From Chthoniobacterales bacterium (lineage in GTDB: Bacteria; Verrucomicrobiota; Verrucomicrobiia; Chthoniobacterales; UBA10450): DNA of 8,354 nucleotides. The position numbers and the translations under genes were made by a program. Below are positions 1-6,671 of the stretch, piece by piece. The stretch's first letter is position 1. Each line of letters starts with the position of its first letter. The stretch covers positions 1 to 8,354 of the forward strand of contig JACCXA010000192.1 of assembly GCA_013697365.1 (NCBI GenBank), written 5' to 3'. Under the pieces are notes generated by a model. It did not search any database. It had not been told where the DNA came from and saw only the letters and a program-made list of their open reading frames with translations.

Positions 1-150
1 CCCGTTGCGCGTCAGCCAAATCTCGGAGCGGAAACTATTCGCGCGGCGGACGAACTCGGCGGCCGGTCGCGCATGGAAACCATGTTTGTTTACGATCGTA
101 ATCTCACGCGTCACCCGCACCGGTTCGCGCTTCGTCCGCCAAAGCATCAT
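1..150 (-). CDS. ptsH: HPr-family phosphocarrier protein (N-terminal part, cut by left edge)
   Basis: HPr carries a phosphoryl group on an active-site histidine between EI and EII/IIA proteins of the PTS. In many non-fermenting bacteria it has a regulatory role (PTS-Ntr or HPr kinase systems). Reading the minus strand from ATG at 148-150 gives about 50 residues that include REITIVNKHGFHARPAAEFV. This is the HPr signature: strand beta-1, then G-x-H-A-R-P-A with the phosphorylatable His (codon at 73-75), the following conserved Arg and Pro, and helix 1 (AAEFVRRANSF), then an SEIWLTRNG strand. The remaining ~40 residues, including the Ser46 regulatory region, lie outside the window. The start is uncertain: ATG 150 puts the His at residue 26, whereas GTG at 118-120 puts it at 16, nearer the usual 15. 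No Shine-Dalgarno sequence precedes either. It is divergent from the permease gene. Family assignment is confident; its partner proteins are not visible. Confidence 0.87.
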   Translation of the reverse strand, partial: MMLWRTKREPVRVTREITIVNKHGFHARPAAEFVRRANSFRSEIWLTRNG

Positions 151-303
151 TCGCCGCTACTGTTACGCAGGCAGGTAGCCATCGCAATGCCGGCGGGAAG
201 CGCGCGCCAGCGTTGCGGCACGTATTAGACCTTGATGCCCTTTCTGGTCGCCCATTTGTCTCGCCGGGACCGTAGCGGCAAGGGTTAATCGCGGTCGCTC
301 CGT
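151..303. other. Divergent intergenic region between HPr and permease genes
   Basis: About 150 bp separate the HPr start (minus strand) from the permease start (plus strand), so promoters for both should lie here. I found no convincing -35/-10 pair with 16-18 nt spacing and no good Shine-Dalgarno sequence ahead of ATG 304. The nearest purine run, AAGGG at 280-284, is too far upstream. No hairpin or riboswitch-like structure stood out. Confidence 0.4.
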
Positions 304-2085
304 ATGACTCTGCCGATCGCATTCGTTCTCGCGCTCTTGGTGATTGCGATCGCCCTCTTCGCCACGGAGCGGATCTCCGTCGATCTGATCACATTCCTTT
401 TGTTAATCGCTCTGGTCAGCAGCGGTGTCCTGGTGCCGCAGGAAGCCTTTGAAGGATTTAGCAATGACATCATCATCATCCTCGGCGCGATCTTCGTGAT
501 CAGTGGCGCCTTGCAGGAAACCGGCGTGCTCGATCTGCTCGGCGCCCGCATTCTGAAGCTGGCGGGCGCGAGCACGAACAGCCTTCTCCTTCTCCTGATG
601 TCGAGCACGGCCGGCGTGTCGGCTTTCATGAACAACACGACTGTCACGGCCATGTTTCTGCCGCCTACGGTCGGCGTGGCCCGCCGCGCCAAATTAAGTG
701 CGTCCCGGCTGCTGATGCCGCTCGCCTTTGCCTCCATCCTTGGCGGCACCTGCACCCTCATCGGCACTTCCACGAATGTCGCCGTCAGCGGCTACATAAA
801 AAAAATCGGGCTGCCGGAGCTGGGGATGTTCGAGATCACCCCGATCGGACTCGTGATCGCAGGGGTCGGCATCGCTTACATGATGTTTATCGGCAAGCAC
901 CTTCTGCCCGAGCACAAGGAAGCGAGTCTCACCGCTGACTATGCGATGCGGGAATACATGAGTGAGATCATCGTGCTGCCGAATTCGCCCTTGATTGGGC
1001 AAACGAGCTACGACTCCGATCTGAACGTGCTGGAGTTCCGCATTTTGAAAATCCTTCGTGACCAGCACGAGCTTATTCCCGATCGAAACACCAAGATCGC
1101 CGAAGGCGATACGCTTCTCGTGGAAGGGAAGGCCGACACCCTGATGAAGGTTAAGAAAATTGAGGGCATCGAGATCAAGCCGGAGTTCACGCTCGGCGAT
1201 CTCGACCTGCAGAGCGCCGAGATGCGCATCGCCGAGGTGCTGCTCACTCCGCAAAGCGAACTCCCCGGGCGCACACTGAAAGATGCCAATTTTCGGCAGT
1301 ATTACGGGCTGACCGCGCTCGCGATTTATCGGCATGGGCAATCTTTGCGCGAAGGAGTGGGCGACACCATCCTCCGGGTCGGCGACCTCCTGCTGGTGCA
1401 AGGCGAAGCGGCCCGCCTGGAAGGATTGCGTGCGCATTCCGGCATGTCTTTGCTCGGGGAAGTCAGCGAGCCGCTTTATCACCCGCGGAAAGGATTGCTC
1501 ACCATCGGCTTATTCGGGGCCGCGGTTGTCATCGGCGGCATTGGGTGGGTGCCGCTCTCGATCGCGTTTCTTTCCGCCGCTGTCCTCACGATTCTGTTGC
1601 GCTGCATCAGCGTGGAGCGCGCCTACGAATTCGTCGACTGGCGACTTCTGGTCTTGATTGGCGGCATGACCGCCTTTGGGACCGCGATGGAAAAAACCGG
1701 CGCAGCCTCCTACCTCGCGTCCCTGGTGGTGGCTTGGTTTGCGCCCTTTGGAATTCTCGCGATTCTGGCCGGTTTTTTCGTTCTTACGATCGTCCTCACG
1801 CAACCCATGTCGAACGCCGCCGCCGCGCTCGTCGTGCTGCCGGTCGCGATACAGGCCGCGCAGCAACTGGGTGCAAACGCGCGCACCTTCGCCATTGGGA
1901 TCATGCTGGCGGCCTCCGTTTCTTTCATCACCCCGTTCGAGCCCTCCTGCATTCTCGTTTACGGTCCCGGCAAATATCGCTTCGTCGATTTCGTCAAAGT
2001 CGGACTCGGTTTAACGATTGCTTTGACCGTGGTTGTTCTTCTTACCATCCAGCTCTTCTGGCCGCTCTATGCCAGTCCTCGCTAA
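304..2085 (+). CDS. SLC13/DASS-type anion permease with two RCK_C (TrkA-C) domains
   Basis: This 593-residue polytopic inner-membrane protein is predicted to be an ion-coupled anion transporter. Relatives move sulfate, dicarboxylates or other oxyanions, and the substrate here cannot be told from sequence. It has two membrane halves. The N-half (about 1-200) has hydrophobic helices, a hairpin motif FMNNTTVTAMFLPP (108-121) and the diagnostic GGTCTLIGTSTN (147-158). The C-half (about 398-588) has TQPMSNAAAALVVLP (499-513) and SFITPFEPSCILVYGPGKYR (540-559). Between them, about 218-290 and 303-380, lie two soluble repeats with the RCK_C pattern (hydrophobic strand, G-rich turn, GDTLLVEG / GDLLLVQG), typical of the long SAC1-like/YfbS-like branch and likely a regulatory ligand-binding module. 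Length is normal for that branch. The usual second-half Thr-Asn is replaced by Pro-Ser in FEPSC. ATG 304 fits the first membrane helix, but no RBS is visible. The desaturase follows 15 nt downstream, so the two are probably co-transcribed. Confidence 0.9.
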   Translation: MTLPIAFVLALLVIAIALFATERISVDLITFLLLIALVSSGVLVPQEAFEGFSNDIIIILGAIFVISGALQETGVLDLLGARILKLAGASTNSLLLLLMSSTAGVSAFMNNTTVTAMFLPPTVGVARRAKLSASRLLMPLAFASILGGTCTLIGTSTNVAVSGYIKKIGLPELGMFEITPIGLVIAGVGIAYMMFIGKHLLPEHKEASLTADYAMREYMSEIIVLPNSPLIGQTSYDSDLNVLEFRILKILRDQHELIPDRNTKIAEGDTLLVEGKADTLMKVKKIEGIEIKPEFTLGDLDLQSAEMRIAEVLLTPQSELPGRTLKDANFRQYYGLTALAIYRHGQSLREGVGDTILRVGDLLLVQGEAARLEGLRAHSGMSLLGEVSEPLYHPRKGLLTIGLFGAAVVIGGIGWVPLSIAFLSAAVLTILLRCISVERAYEFVDWRLLVLIGGMTAFGTAMEKTGAASYLASLVVAWFAPFGILAILAGFFVLTIVLTQPMSNAAAALVVLPVAIQAAQQLGANARTFAIGIMLAASVSFITPFEPSCILVYGPGKYRFVDFVKVGLGLTIALTVVVLLTIQLFWPLYASPR

Positions 2086-2100
2086 CACCCGCAGCGCTCG

Positions 2101-3111
2101 TTGTTTAAAGACCCGAACAGGCTATGGTCGGAGGTGCCTGCTCCATCCCTAGCTCCGGAGCGTTCTTTCGAACGCTCGATCATTGAAGGCGAGATTGCCC
2201 CTTCGCCTAATCAGAAACCGGTCGTCCGTGAGGGGAAGCTTCTCAACGTACCGCGCCATCGAATCAATTGGACGACGAGCTCCTTTCTCATTGGCACTGC
2301 CTTTCTCACCCTCACCGCAGTCCCGCTCTACATCTGGAGCTTCGGGCTTGATTGGTTCCAGGTCGGGCTCTTCTGCGCCATGTTTGCCACCACTGGTTTC
2401 AGCATCAGCCTCGGATATCACAGGCTCTTCTCGCACATCGCCTTTCAAGCCAGCTGGCCCGTGCGCCTCTTCACACTAGTCTTCGGCGCGGGGGCCTTTG
2501 AAAATTCGGTCCTGATGTGGTCAAGCGAGCATCGCCGGCATCACAAGCACGTCGATCACGACGACGATCCCTACGACATCTCGAAAGGTTTCTTTTACGC
2601 CCATATCGGCTGGCTGCTTTTTAAGATGAGCCCGCAGCCGCCCTACGATAACGTGCCGGACCTAAAGAGGGATCGGCTCGTAATGTGGCAACATCGCTAC
2701 ATCCAGTGGATCGCGGTCGTCGTTGCCTTCATTCTGCCGGCATTCATTGGCTGGCTTTGGAATGGGGGAGCTGGCGCGCTCGGCGGTTTCCTCCTCGCCG
2801 GGGTAGCGCGCGTGACCGTCCTGCAACATTGCACCTTCCTGATCAACAGCGCCTGCCACACACTCGGGCGGCAGCCGTATTCGGATCGTTGTAGTGCCCG
2901 CGACTCGCATCTCCTCGCTCTCTTCACGTTCGGCGAGGGCTACCACAACTATCACCACGAGTTCCAGCACGACTACCGCAACGGCGTAAAGCCCTGGGAA
3001 TTCGATCCAACGAAGTGGATCATCTGGACTCTTTCCAAGGTGGGCCTGACGGCGAATCTGCGCCGCGTGGCCGCGGATAAAATTCGCGCAGCGCAAAGCG
3101 CGCGCTTCTAA
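2101..3111 (+). CDS. Acyl-CoA-type delta-9 fatty acid desaturase
   Basis: This is an integral-membrane di-iron desaturase that introduces a cis double bond, most likely at delta-9, into saturated acyl chains (acyl-CoA or lipid-bound), adjusting membrane fluidity. It uses O2 and an electron donor such as ferredoxin, rubredoxin or cytochrome b5, none of which is encoded here. In 336 residues all histidine motifs are present: HRLFSH (107-112), HRRHH (144-148) and HNYHH (282-286, within GEGYHNYHHEF). The extra NxxxH ligand of stearoyl-CoA desaturases is also present (N249, H253). Membrane spans are near 60-80, 85-103, 122-138, 200-219 and 224-240. There is no fused cytochrome b5 domain, which is normal for bacteria. 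The only start that keeps the full N-terminus is TTG 2101, since an in-frame TAA lies at 2083-2085. GTG 2134 is an alternative, and the first in-frame ATG is too far inside. No Shine-Dalgarno precedes TTG. It probably depends on the upstream permease transcript. Regioselectivity is inferred from the family. Confidence 0.93.
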   Translation: MFKDPNRLWSEVPAPSLAPERSFERSIIEGEIAPSPNQKPVVREGKLLNVPRHRINWTTSSFLIGTAFLTLTAVPLYIWSFGLDWFQVGLFCAMFATTGFSISLGYHRLFSHIAFQASWPVRLFTLVFGAGAFENSVLMWSSEHRRHHKHVDHDDDPYDISKGFFYAHIGWLLFKMSPQPPYDNVPDLKRDRLVMWQHRYIQWIAVVVAFILPAFIGWLWNGGAGALGGFLLAGVARVTVLQHCTFLINSACHTLGRQPYSDRCSARDSHLLALFTFGEGYHNYHHEFQHDYRNGVKPWEFDPTKWIIWTLSKVGLTANLRRVAADKIRAAQSARF

Positions 3112-3128
3112 TTGCTCCCTAGCGGAAG

Positions 3129-5210
3129 CTACTCGCCCGGGGGCAAGGCAGGCAGCACTGGCACCTGCTCGGTCACAGGGTCGAGACCACGCCGCAGCCG
3201 ACGGCGGGACGCTCCTTCGCGCGCCGACGTTGGTGCTGCCACGTAGCCTCGTTCAGACGACGGCAGGCCGAAAATAAGATTTCCATCGGCTGTCGTGCCG
3301 AGGAATTCCGCTCGAATGGCACCGCGAGGAAGCGGAGGACGATTCCCCGCTGAAGCGACGCGATTTTTTTGCGCAAGACGGCTCGCAATCTTTTGGGCGG
3401 CCGCTTTACTTTTCGCCGTTTCTTTTGCTTTCCCTTTCGAAGCGGTGACTAGCGGACGGGTGGCTCTTGAATCCGTCTTCGTGGTGGCCGGAATCGCTGC
3501 GCCGTCATCGGTCTCTTCGGAAGATTGCGCCACGATGTTCGCATTTTGTCCTTCAGTCGGCGTCAGTTCGTCGTCAACCGACGCCGCTGGAAATTGCGCC
3601 CCGGATGAAGCCGCCTCCGCGACCTCGTCAGGGCCTTCGGACGGTGATTCAGGTTCCGGTTCATCTGCCGGAATGCGCGAATTAGCCGCGAACATCGGAC
3701 CCGTCTGCCGCGGTCGGCCAGCCAGTGAAGGAAGTTCTGGTTCAACGTTCCGGTTGGCTGTCAGTGAAGCGCTGTCAGCCACTTGCACGGATCGCTCCGC
3801 GTTAGCAGCAGCGGCGATCTCTAGTGCGTTTTCGATCTTTTCGGCAGGCGGAGGCGTCACGACGGAGGTGACAACCGGAGGGTTTGCCGCTGCCACCATG
3901 CTCGGCGCGGCAGCCGAGTTCGTTTCTTCCGCCGCTGGCAGATTTTCAGGAACGCTGGCTTCTAATACCCTGCTGTTTTCAGCCACAACGGGCGCAGCAG
4001 GCCGAGGAACGGCTGGAGTGGGCGGGAGCGGCTCGGAGCGCTGCTCTGCAATCACCGGCGCGGTTTGCACCGGCAAAGACGCAGGCGCTGTTTGTTTAGC
4101 AACCGGAGCACTCGCGTTAGCAGTCAATGTCCGAGCTTCCGAAGCTTCCGGCACTCCGATCGGAACCCCGATGCTGTCTGCTCCACTCGTCGCGATGTCG
4201 TCGTGTGTGCGCTCCCGATCAGGCAGCATCATGACCGCGAGCGTCCCGAGACCCAACAGAAGAGCGGCCAGGGCGAGGCGGTTGTTTGAGGAATGCTTCC
4301 GCACCACGGGAGCTCGAGTTACCGCCGAAGCCTGGATCGGCGTGCTGGAGGAGGGCGCAGCGAGACCGAATTTGCTGGCGACGGCCTGGAGGCGTTCCAG
4401 ATGCGAAATGCACTCTTGAATTTGCTGCTGGAGCGCGAGCGGGTCGAGCGGTCGTTCATTAGGATCAATCGCCAGCATCTCGCTCAGTAATCGCTTCACC
4501 GGGCCACACATCCCGCCCGCCGTCTCGATCGTAGAAGCTCCGGCTTGCGGGGCCTCGCCCGTGAGCAGGAACCAGAGCACGCAACCGAGCGAGTACATTT
4601 CCGAACGGAAGTCGACATGCCCGTCACGAAGCTGTTCTGGACTGGCGAATTTATCCGGCGAGGCGGGATCCATGGCCGCCGCACCCGAGGCCGTCACTGC
4701 GGGAGCCAGACCAATGAAGTTCAATACTTTGATCAGCGGCCAATCTCCCTGTGGCGTCTGACCCGGGACCAGCATGATGTTTCGCGGATTGATCGCGTAA
4801 TGGAAGATGCCGTGAAAAGCGGCCGCGCCGAGCGCGCTGACCGCCTGCAGCGCCATCCGTAACATTGACCCAGTCGGAAGCGGACCGTGCGACTTGACCC
4901 AGTCTTCGGCCGTCGTGCCTTCGAAATATTCCGTGACATAAACCATCTCGTCGCCTTCAAACCCAACCTCGCGCACGGTCGGGATGTTGAGATGGTTTAA
5001 GCGCTTGGCCGTCTTCGCTTCTTTTTCAAGTTGCTGGCGAAGTGATGGGCTTAAGTTCGCGACGGAGAGCAGCTCCAAGGCTACTTCGTCCCTAAGCACG
5101 ATCTCTTCCGCTTTGTAGACGACAGCATTAGCGGAGCGCCGGATTTCCAAAGGAGATCCGTTCGCATCCAAGGCGACCTGATAACGAGAGAGATAGGTCT
5201 GTTGTGGCAT
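3129..5210 (-). CDS. Membrane-anchored Ser/Thr protein kinase homologue, predicted pseudokinase
   Basis: The gene encodes about 693 residues (numbered from ATG 5208-5210). Residues ~10-270 follow a Hanks-type kinase fold: a VVYKA strand (30-34), a helix-C Glu (E64 in EKEAKTAKRLNHLNI), a helix-E region, SPEQL (190-194), a RSEMYSLG helix-F motif and DPNERP with the late conserved Arg. The catalytic parts are gone. The glycine-loop glycines are R/S/A, the VAIK Lys is Glu (VALE, E46), HRDLKPxN reads HYAINPRN (137-144, Asp to Ala, Lys to Asn), DFG reads NFIG (164-167) and the helix-F Asp is Glu. One hydrophobic segment (312-329, LALAALLLGLGTLAVMML) predicts a single membrane span with the kinase-like domain in the cytoplasm. 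A ~360-residue Ala/Pro/Glu/Ser-rich tail follows, with a Lys/Ala-rich patch and a more structured end (~629-659). The role is probably signalling scaffold or allosteric partner. In-frame ATG 5246 and TTG 5309 are longer start options; none has a clear RBS. The reading frame is intact over its full length, so this is not a decayed gene. Confidence 0.88.
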   Translation of the reverse strand: MPQQTYLSRYQVALDANGSPLEIRRSANAVVYKAEEIVLRDEVALELLSVANLSPSLRQQLEKEAKTAKRLNHLNIPTVREVGFEGDEMVYVTEYFEGTTAEDWVKSHGPLPTGSMLRMALQAVSALGAAAFHGIFHYAINPRNIMLVPGQTPQGDWPLIKVLNFIGLAPAVTASGAAAMDPASPDKFASPEQLRDGHVDFRSEMYSLGCVLWFLLTGEAPQAGASTIETAGGMCGPVKRLLSEMLAIDPNERPLDPLALQQQIQECISHLERLQAVASKFGLAAPSSSTPIQASAVTRAPVVRKHSSNNRLALAALLLGLGTLAVMMLPDRERTHDDIATSGADSIGVPIGVPEASEARTLTANASAPVAKQTAPASLPVQTAPVIAEQRSEPLPPTPAVPRPAAPVVAENSRVLEASVPENLPAAEETNSAAAPSMVAAANPPVVTSVVTPPPAEKIENALEIAAAANAERSVQVADSASLTANRNVEPELPSLAGRPRQTGPMFAANSRIPADEPEPESPSEGPDEVAEAASSGAQFPAASVDDELTPTEGQNANIVAQSSEETDDGAAIPATTKTDSRATRPLVTASKGKAKETAKSKAAAQKIASRLAQKNRVASAGNRPPLPRGAIRAEFLGTTADGNLIFGLPSSERGYVAAPTSAREGASRRRLRRGLDPVTEQVPVLPALPPGE

Positions 5211-5417
5211 AAGATGGAAAGCACCCGGAAGAAGCGCCTCTACCATACAATCGAAGCGGCGGGCTCCGGAGCGCGTAGGTTTAGACCTTCTTCCGCCGAG
5301 AAAATTCAATCAGATTCTGCCGCCCGCCAGTCCGCGCGGTGCTATCCGAAGGCAAGGAGGTAGATTTTTCAATTTGGACAGCCGGGGTTCGGGCACGTTA
5401 CAAATTTGTGTCGCGCG
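5211..5417. promoter_or_regulatory. Divergent promoter region of pseudokinase and M20 amidase genes
   Basis: This region separates two divergently transcribed genes and should carry both promoters. The part beyond 5309 is non-coding even on the longest kinase start. On the plus strand there is a perfect Shine-Dalgarno octamer AAGGAGGT at 5354-5361, which has no ATG, GTG or TTG start in the amidase frame at proper spacing. A weak promoter-like pair, TTGGAC (5374-5379) and TACAAA (5399-5404), has an over-long 19-nt spacer. If real, it would start transcription only a few bases before ATG 5418, giving a nearly leaderless mRNA. Both are weak, sequence-only observations. Confidence 0.3.
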
Positions 5418-6671
5418 ATGAATGCCAACTTCGACCCCACGCGAACCATCGCAGAGTTAAAGGAACTGCGTGCGCTGACGGGCGACGAGAATGGAGCGCA
5501 ACGCGTGGCGTTTACGCCGGCCTGGGCAAAGGCGCGCGCGTGGCTGGAAACCAAGCTCGCCGCCATCCCGGCGGAGACTCATCGCGATGAAGCGGGAAAT
5601 CTCTGGGCCACGCTGCCTGGGGAGTCTGAGAGAGCGCTGCTCATCGGGGGACACATCGATTCCGTGCCAAACGGGGGGTGGCTCGACGGTTGTCTGAACA
5701 CGCTCGCCGGTGTGGAGATTCTCCGCCGAGTTCAGGCTGAACATGCCGGCCTACCACCTGTCACGGTGCGGCTGGTTGATTGGGCCGATGAGGAAGGGGC
5801 TCGTTTCGGCAAAAGCCTCTTTGGTTCGTCTGCCTGTTCGGGTCATCTCGACTTAAGCGAGGCCCGCACGCTGAAGGATAAGAATGGCGTCGCGCTTCCA
5901 GAGGCACTGCGCGAATATGGCATCGAATTCGAGAACGTCGGAGCCTGCCAGAAAGAGCTGTCAAACGCCGCGGCCTATCTGGAGTTGCACATCGAGCAGG
6001 GGCCGGTGTTACTCGACCTGGATCTGCCGCTCGGGACCGTGCTCGGCACCTTCGGCGTTGAGCGGCATGCAATTACCTTCCGAGGCCAGGCCGCTCATTC
6101 CGGCAGCACCCCGATGCATCGCCGCAAAGATGCCTTCCTGGCCGCCGCGAAGATGGCCCCCGAGGTCTATCGCATCACGGACCGGCACGGAGGTGTCGGC
6201 ACGATCGGCTCGTGCACGACGAAGCCCGGCATTGTCACCAGCGTGGTCGAGGAATGCGGGATCACGCTCGACCAGCGGCACCTCGATGCCGGCGCGCTTT
6301 CGCGCATGCTGCACGATGCAAAGGAGGCAAGCGCGCGCTTTGCCCGCGAAGGAGGCGTGACTGTTGGATGGGACCGCATCTGGAACATTGAGCCCATTCT
6401 CTTCCACCAGGAACTCGCGGCCATGAGCGACGCGGCTATCGCCGAGGTCGGCGCTTCTCCGTATCGCCTACCCTCAGGCCCGTTGCATGATGCGGCCGAA
6501 GTCGCGCGCGCCGGTATTCCGACAGTGATGATGTTCGTGCAGAGTCTGCACGGCATCAGTCACAACAAGATCGAGGATACAAAAGAAGAGCATCTCGAAA
6601 TGGCGGTGACGGCCTTCGACAAATTAGCCGACAAGGCGATGGAGTGGATTCAAAACGTGAATCGTGACTAG
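5418..6671 (+). CDS. M20-family Zn-dependent amidase (hydantoinase/carbamoylase type)
   Basis: This 417-residue cytosolic binuclear metallo-hydrolase belongs to the N-carbamoyl-L-amino-acid hydrolase / allantoate amidohydrolase / beta-ureidopropionase group. These enzymes split the ureido or carbamoyl C-N bond of intermediates in hydantoin, purine or pyrimidine breakdown, releasing ammonia and CO2 or a ureido product. Visible ligands (from ATG 5418) are H79 and D81 in GGHIDSVPNGGW, bridging D90 in LDGCLN, the E125-E126 pair in DEEGARF, H191 in LELHIEQGP, and H382 in HGISHNKIE. The dimerisation/lid domain runs from ~208 to 324 and includes the substrate-binding H227 in AAHSGSTPM. LPSGPLHDAAE (351-361) is the family's substrate-pocket motif. 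Length is typical. ATG 5418 is chosen over TTG 5406 because family homology begins at about FDPTRTI; no RBS is properly spaced. The last codons and the TAG stop fall inside a heptad repeat. No allantoin, hydantoin or pyrimidine genes are adjacent, so the substrate is undetermined. Confidence 0.9.
   Translation: MNANFDPTRTIAELKELRALTGDENGAQRVAFTPAWAKARAWLETKLAAIPAETHRDEAGNLWATLPGESERALLIGGHIDSVPNGGWLDGCLNTLAGVEILRRVQAEHAGLPPVTVRLVDWADEEGARFGKSLFGSSACSGHLDLSEARTLKDKNGVALPEALREYGIEFENVGACQKELSNAAAYLELHIEQGPVLLDLDLPLGTVLGTFGVERHAITFRGQAAHSGSTPMHRRKDAFLAAAKMAPEVYRITDRHGGVGTIGSCTTKPGIVTSVVEECGITLDQRHLDAGALSRMLHDAKEASARFAREGGVTVGWDRIWNIEPILFHQELAAMSDAAIAEVGASPYRLPSGPLHDAAEVARAGIPTVMMFVQSLHGISHNKIEDTKEEHLEMAVTAFDKLADKAMEWIQNVNRD

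Noticed and set aside
1..228. Plus-strand frame open from the left edge to TAG at 226-228
   Set aside because: The opposite strand clearly encodes HPr over 1-120, and the plus-strand peptide resembles nothing.
694..1482. 262-codon minus-strand open frame inside the permease gene
   Set aside because: It is fully covered by a well-supported SLC13 gene, and its translation shows no membrane or domain pattern.
1545..2108. 187-codon plus-strand frame overlapping the permease 3' end
   Set aside because: It is an out-of-frame shadow rich in Arg, overlapping the second transport motif of the permease. It has no RBS and no domain.
3112..3131. Small hairpin TAGC-GGAA-GCTA between the convergent desaturase and kinase genes as a terminator
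   Set aside because: The stem is only 4 bp, there is no T-tract, and it overlaps the kinase stop codon; too weak to call.
3295..4419. 374-codon open frame on the plus strand opposite the kinase tail
   Set aside because: It lies antisense to the low-complexity Ala/Pro-rich tail. GC-rich repeats of such codons leave the complementary frame open, and the translation is itself Ser/Ala/Gly low-complexity with no domain.
5691..5720. LDGCLNTLAGVE in the amidase as a possibly defective metal site
   Set aside because: The bridging Asp is present; the Gly to Asn change beside it is likely a subfamily variation, and all other ligands are intact.
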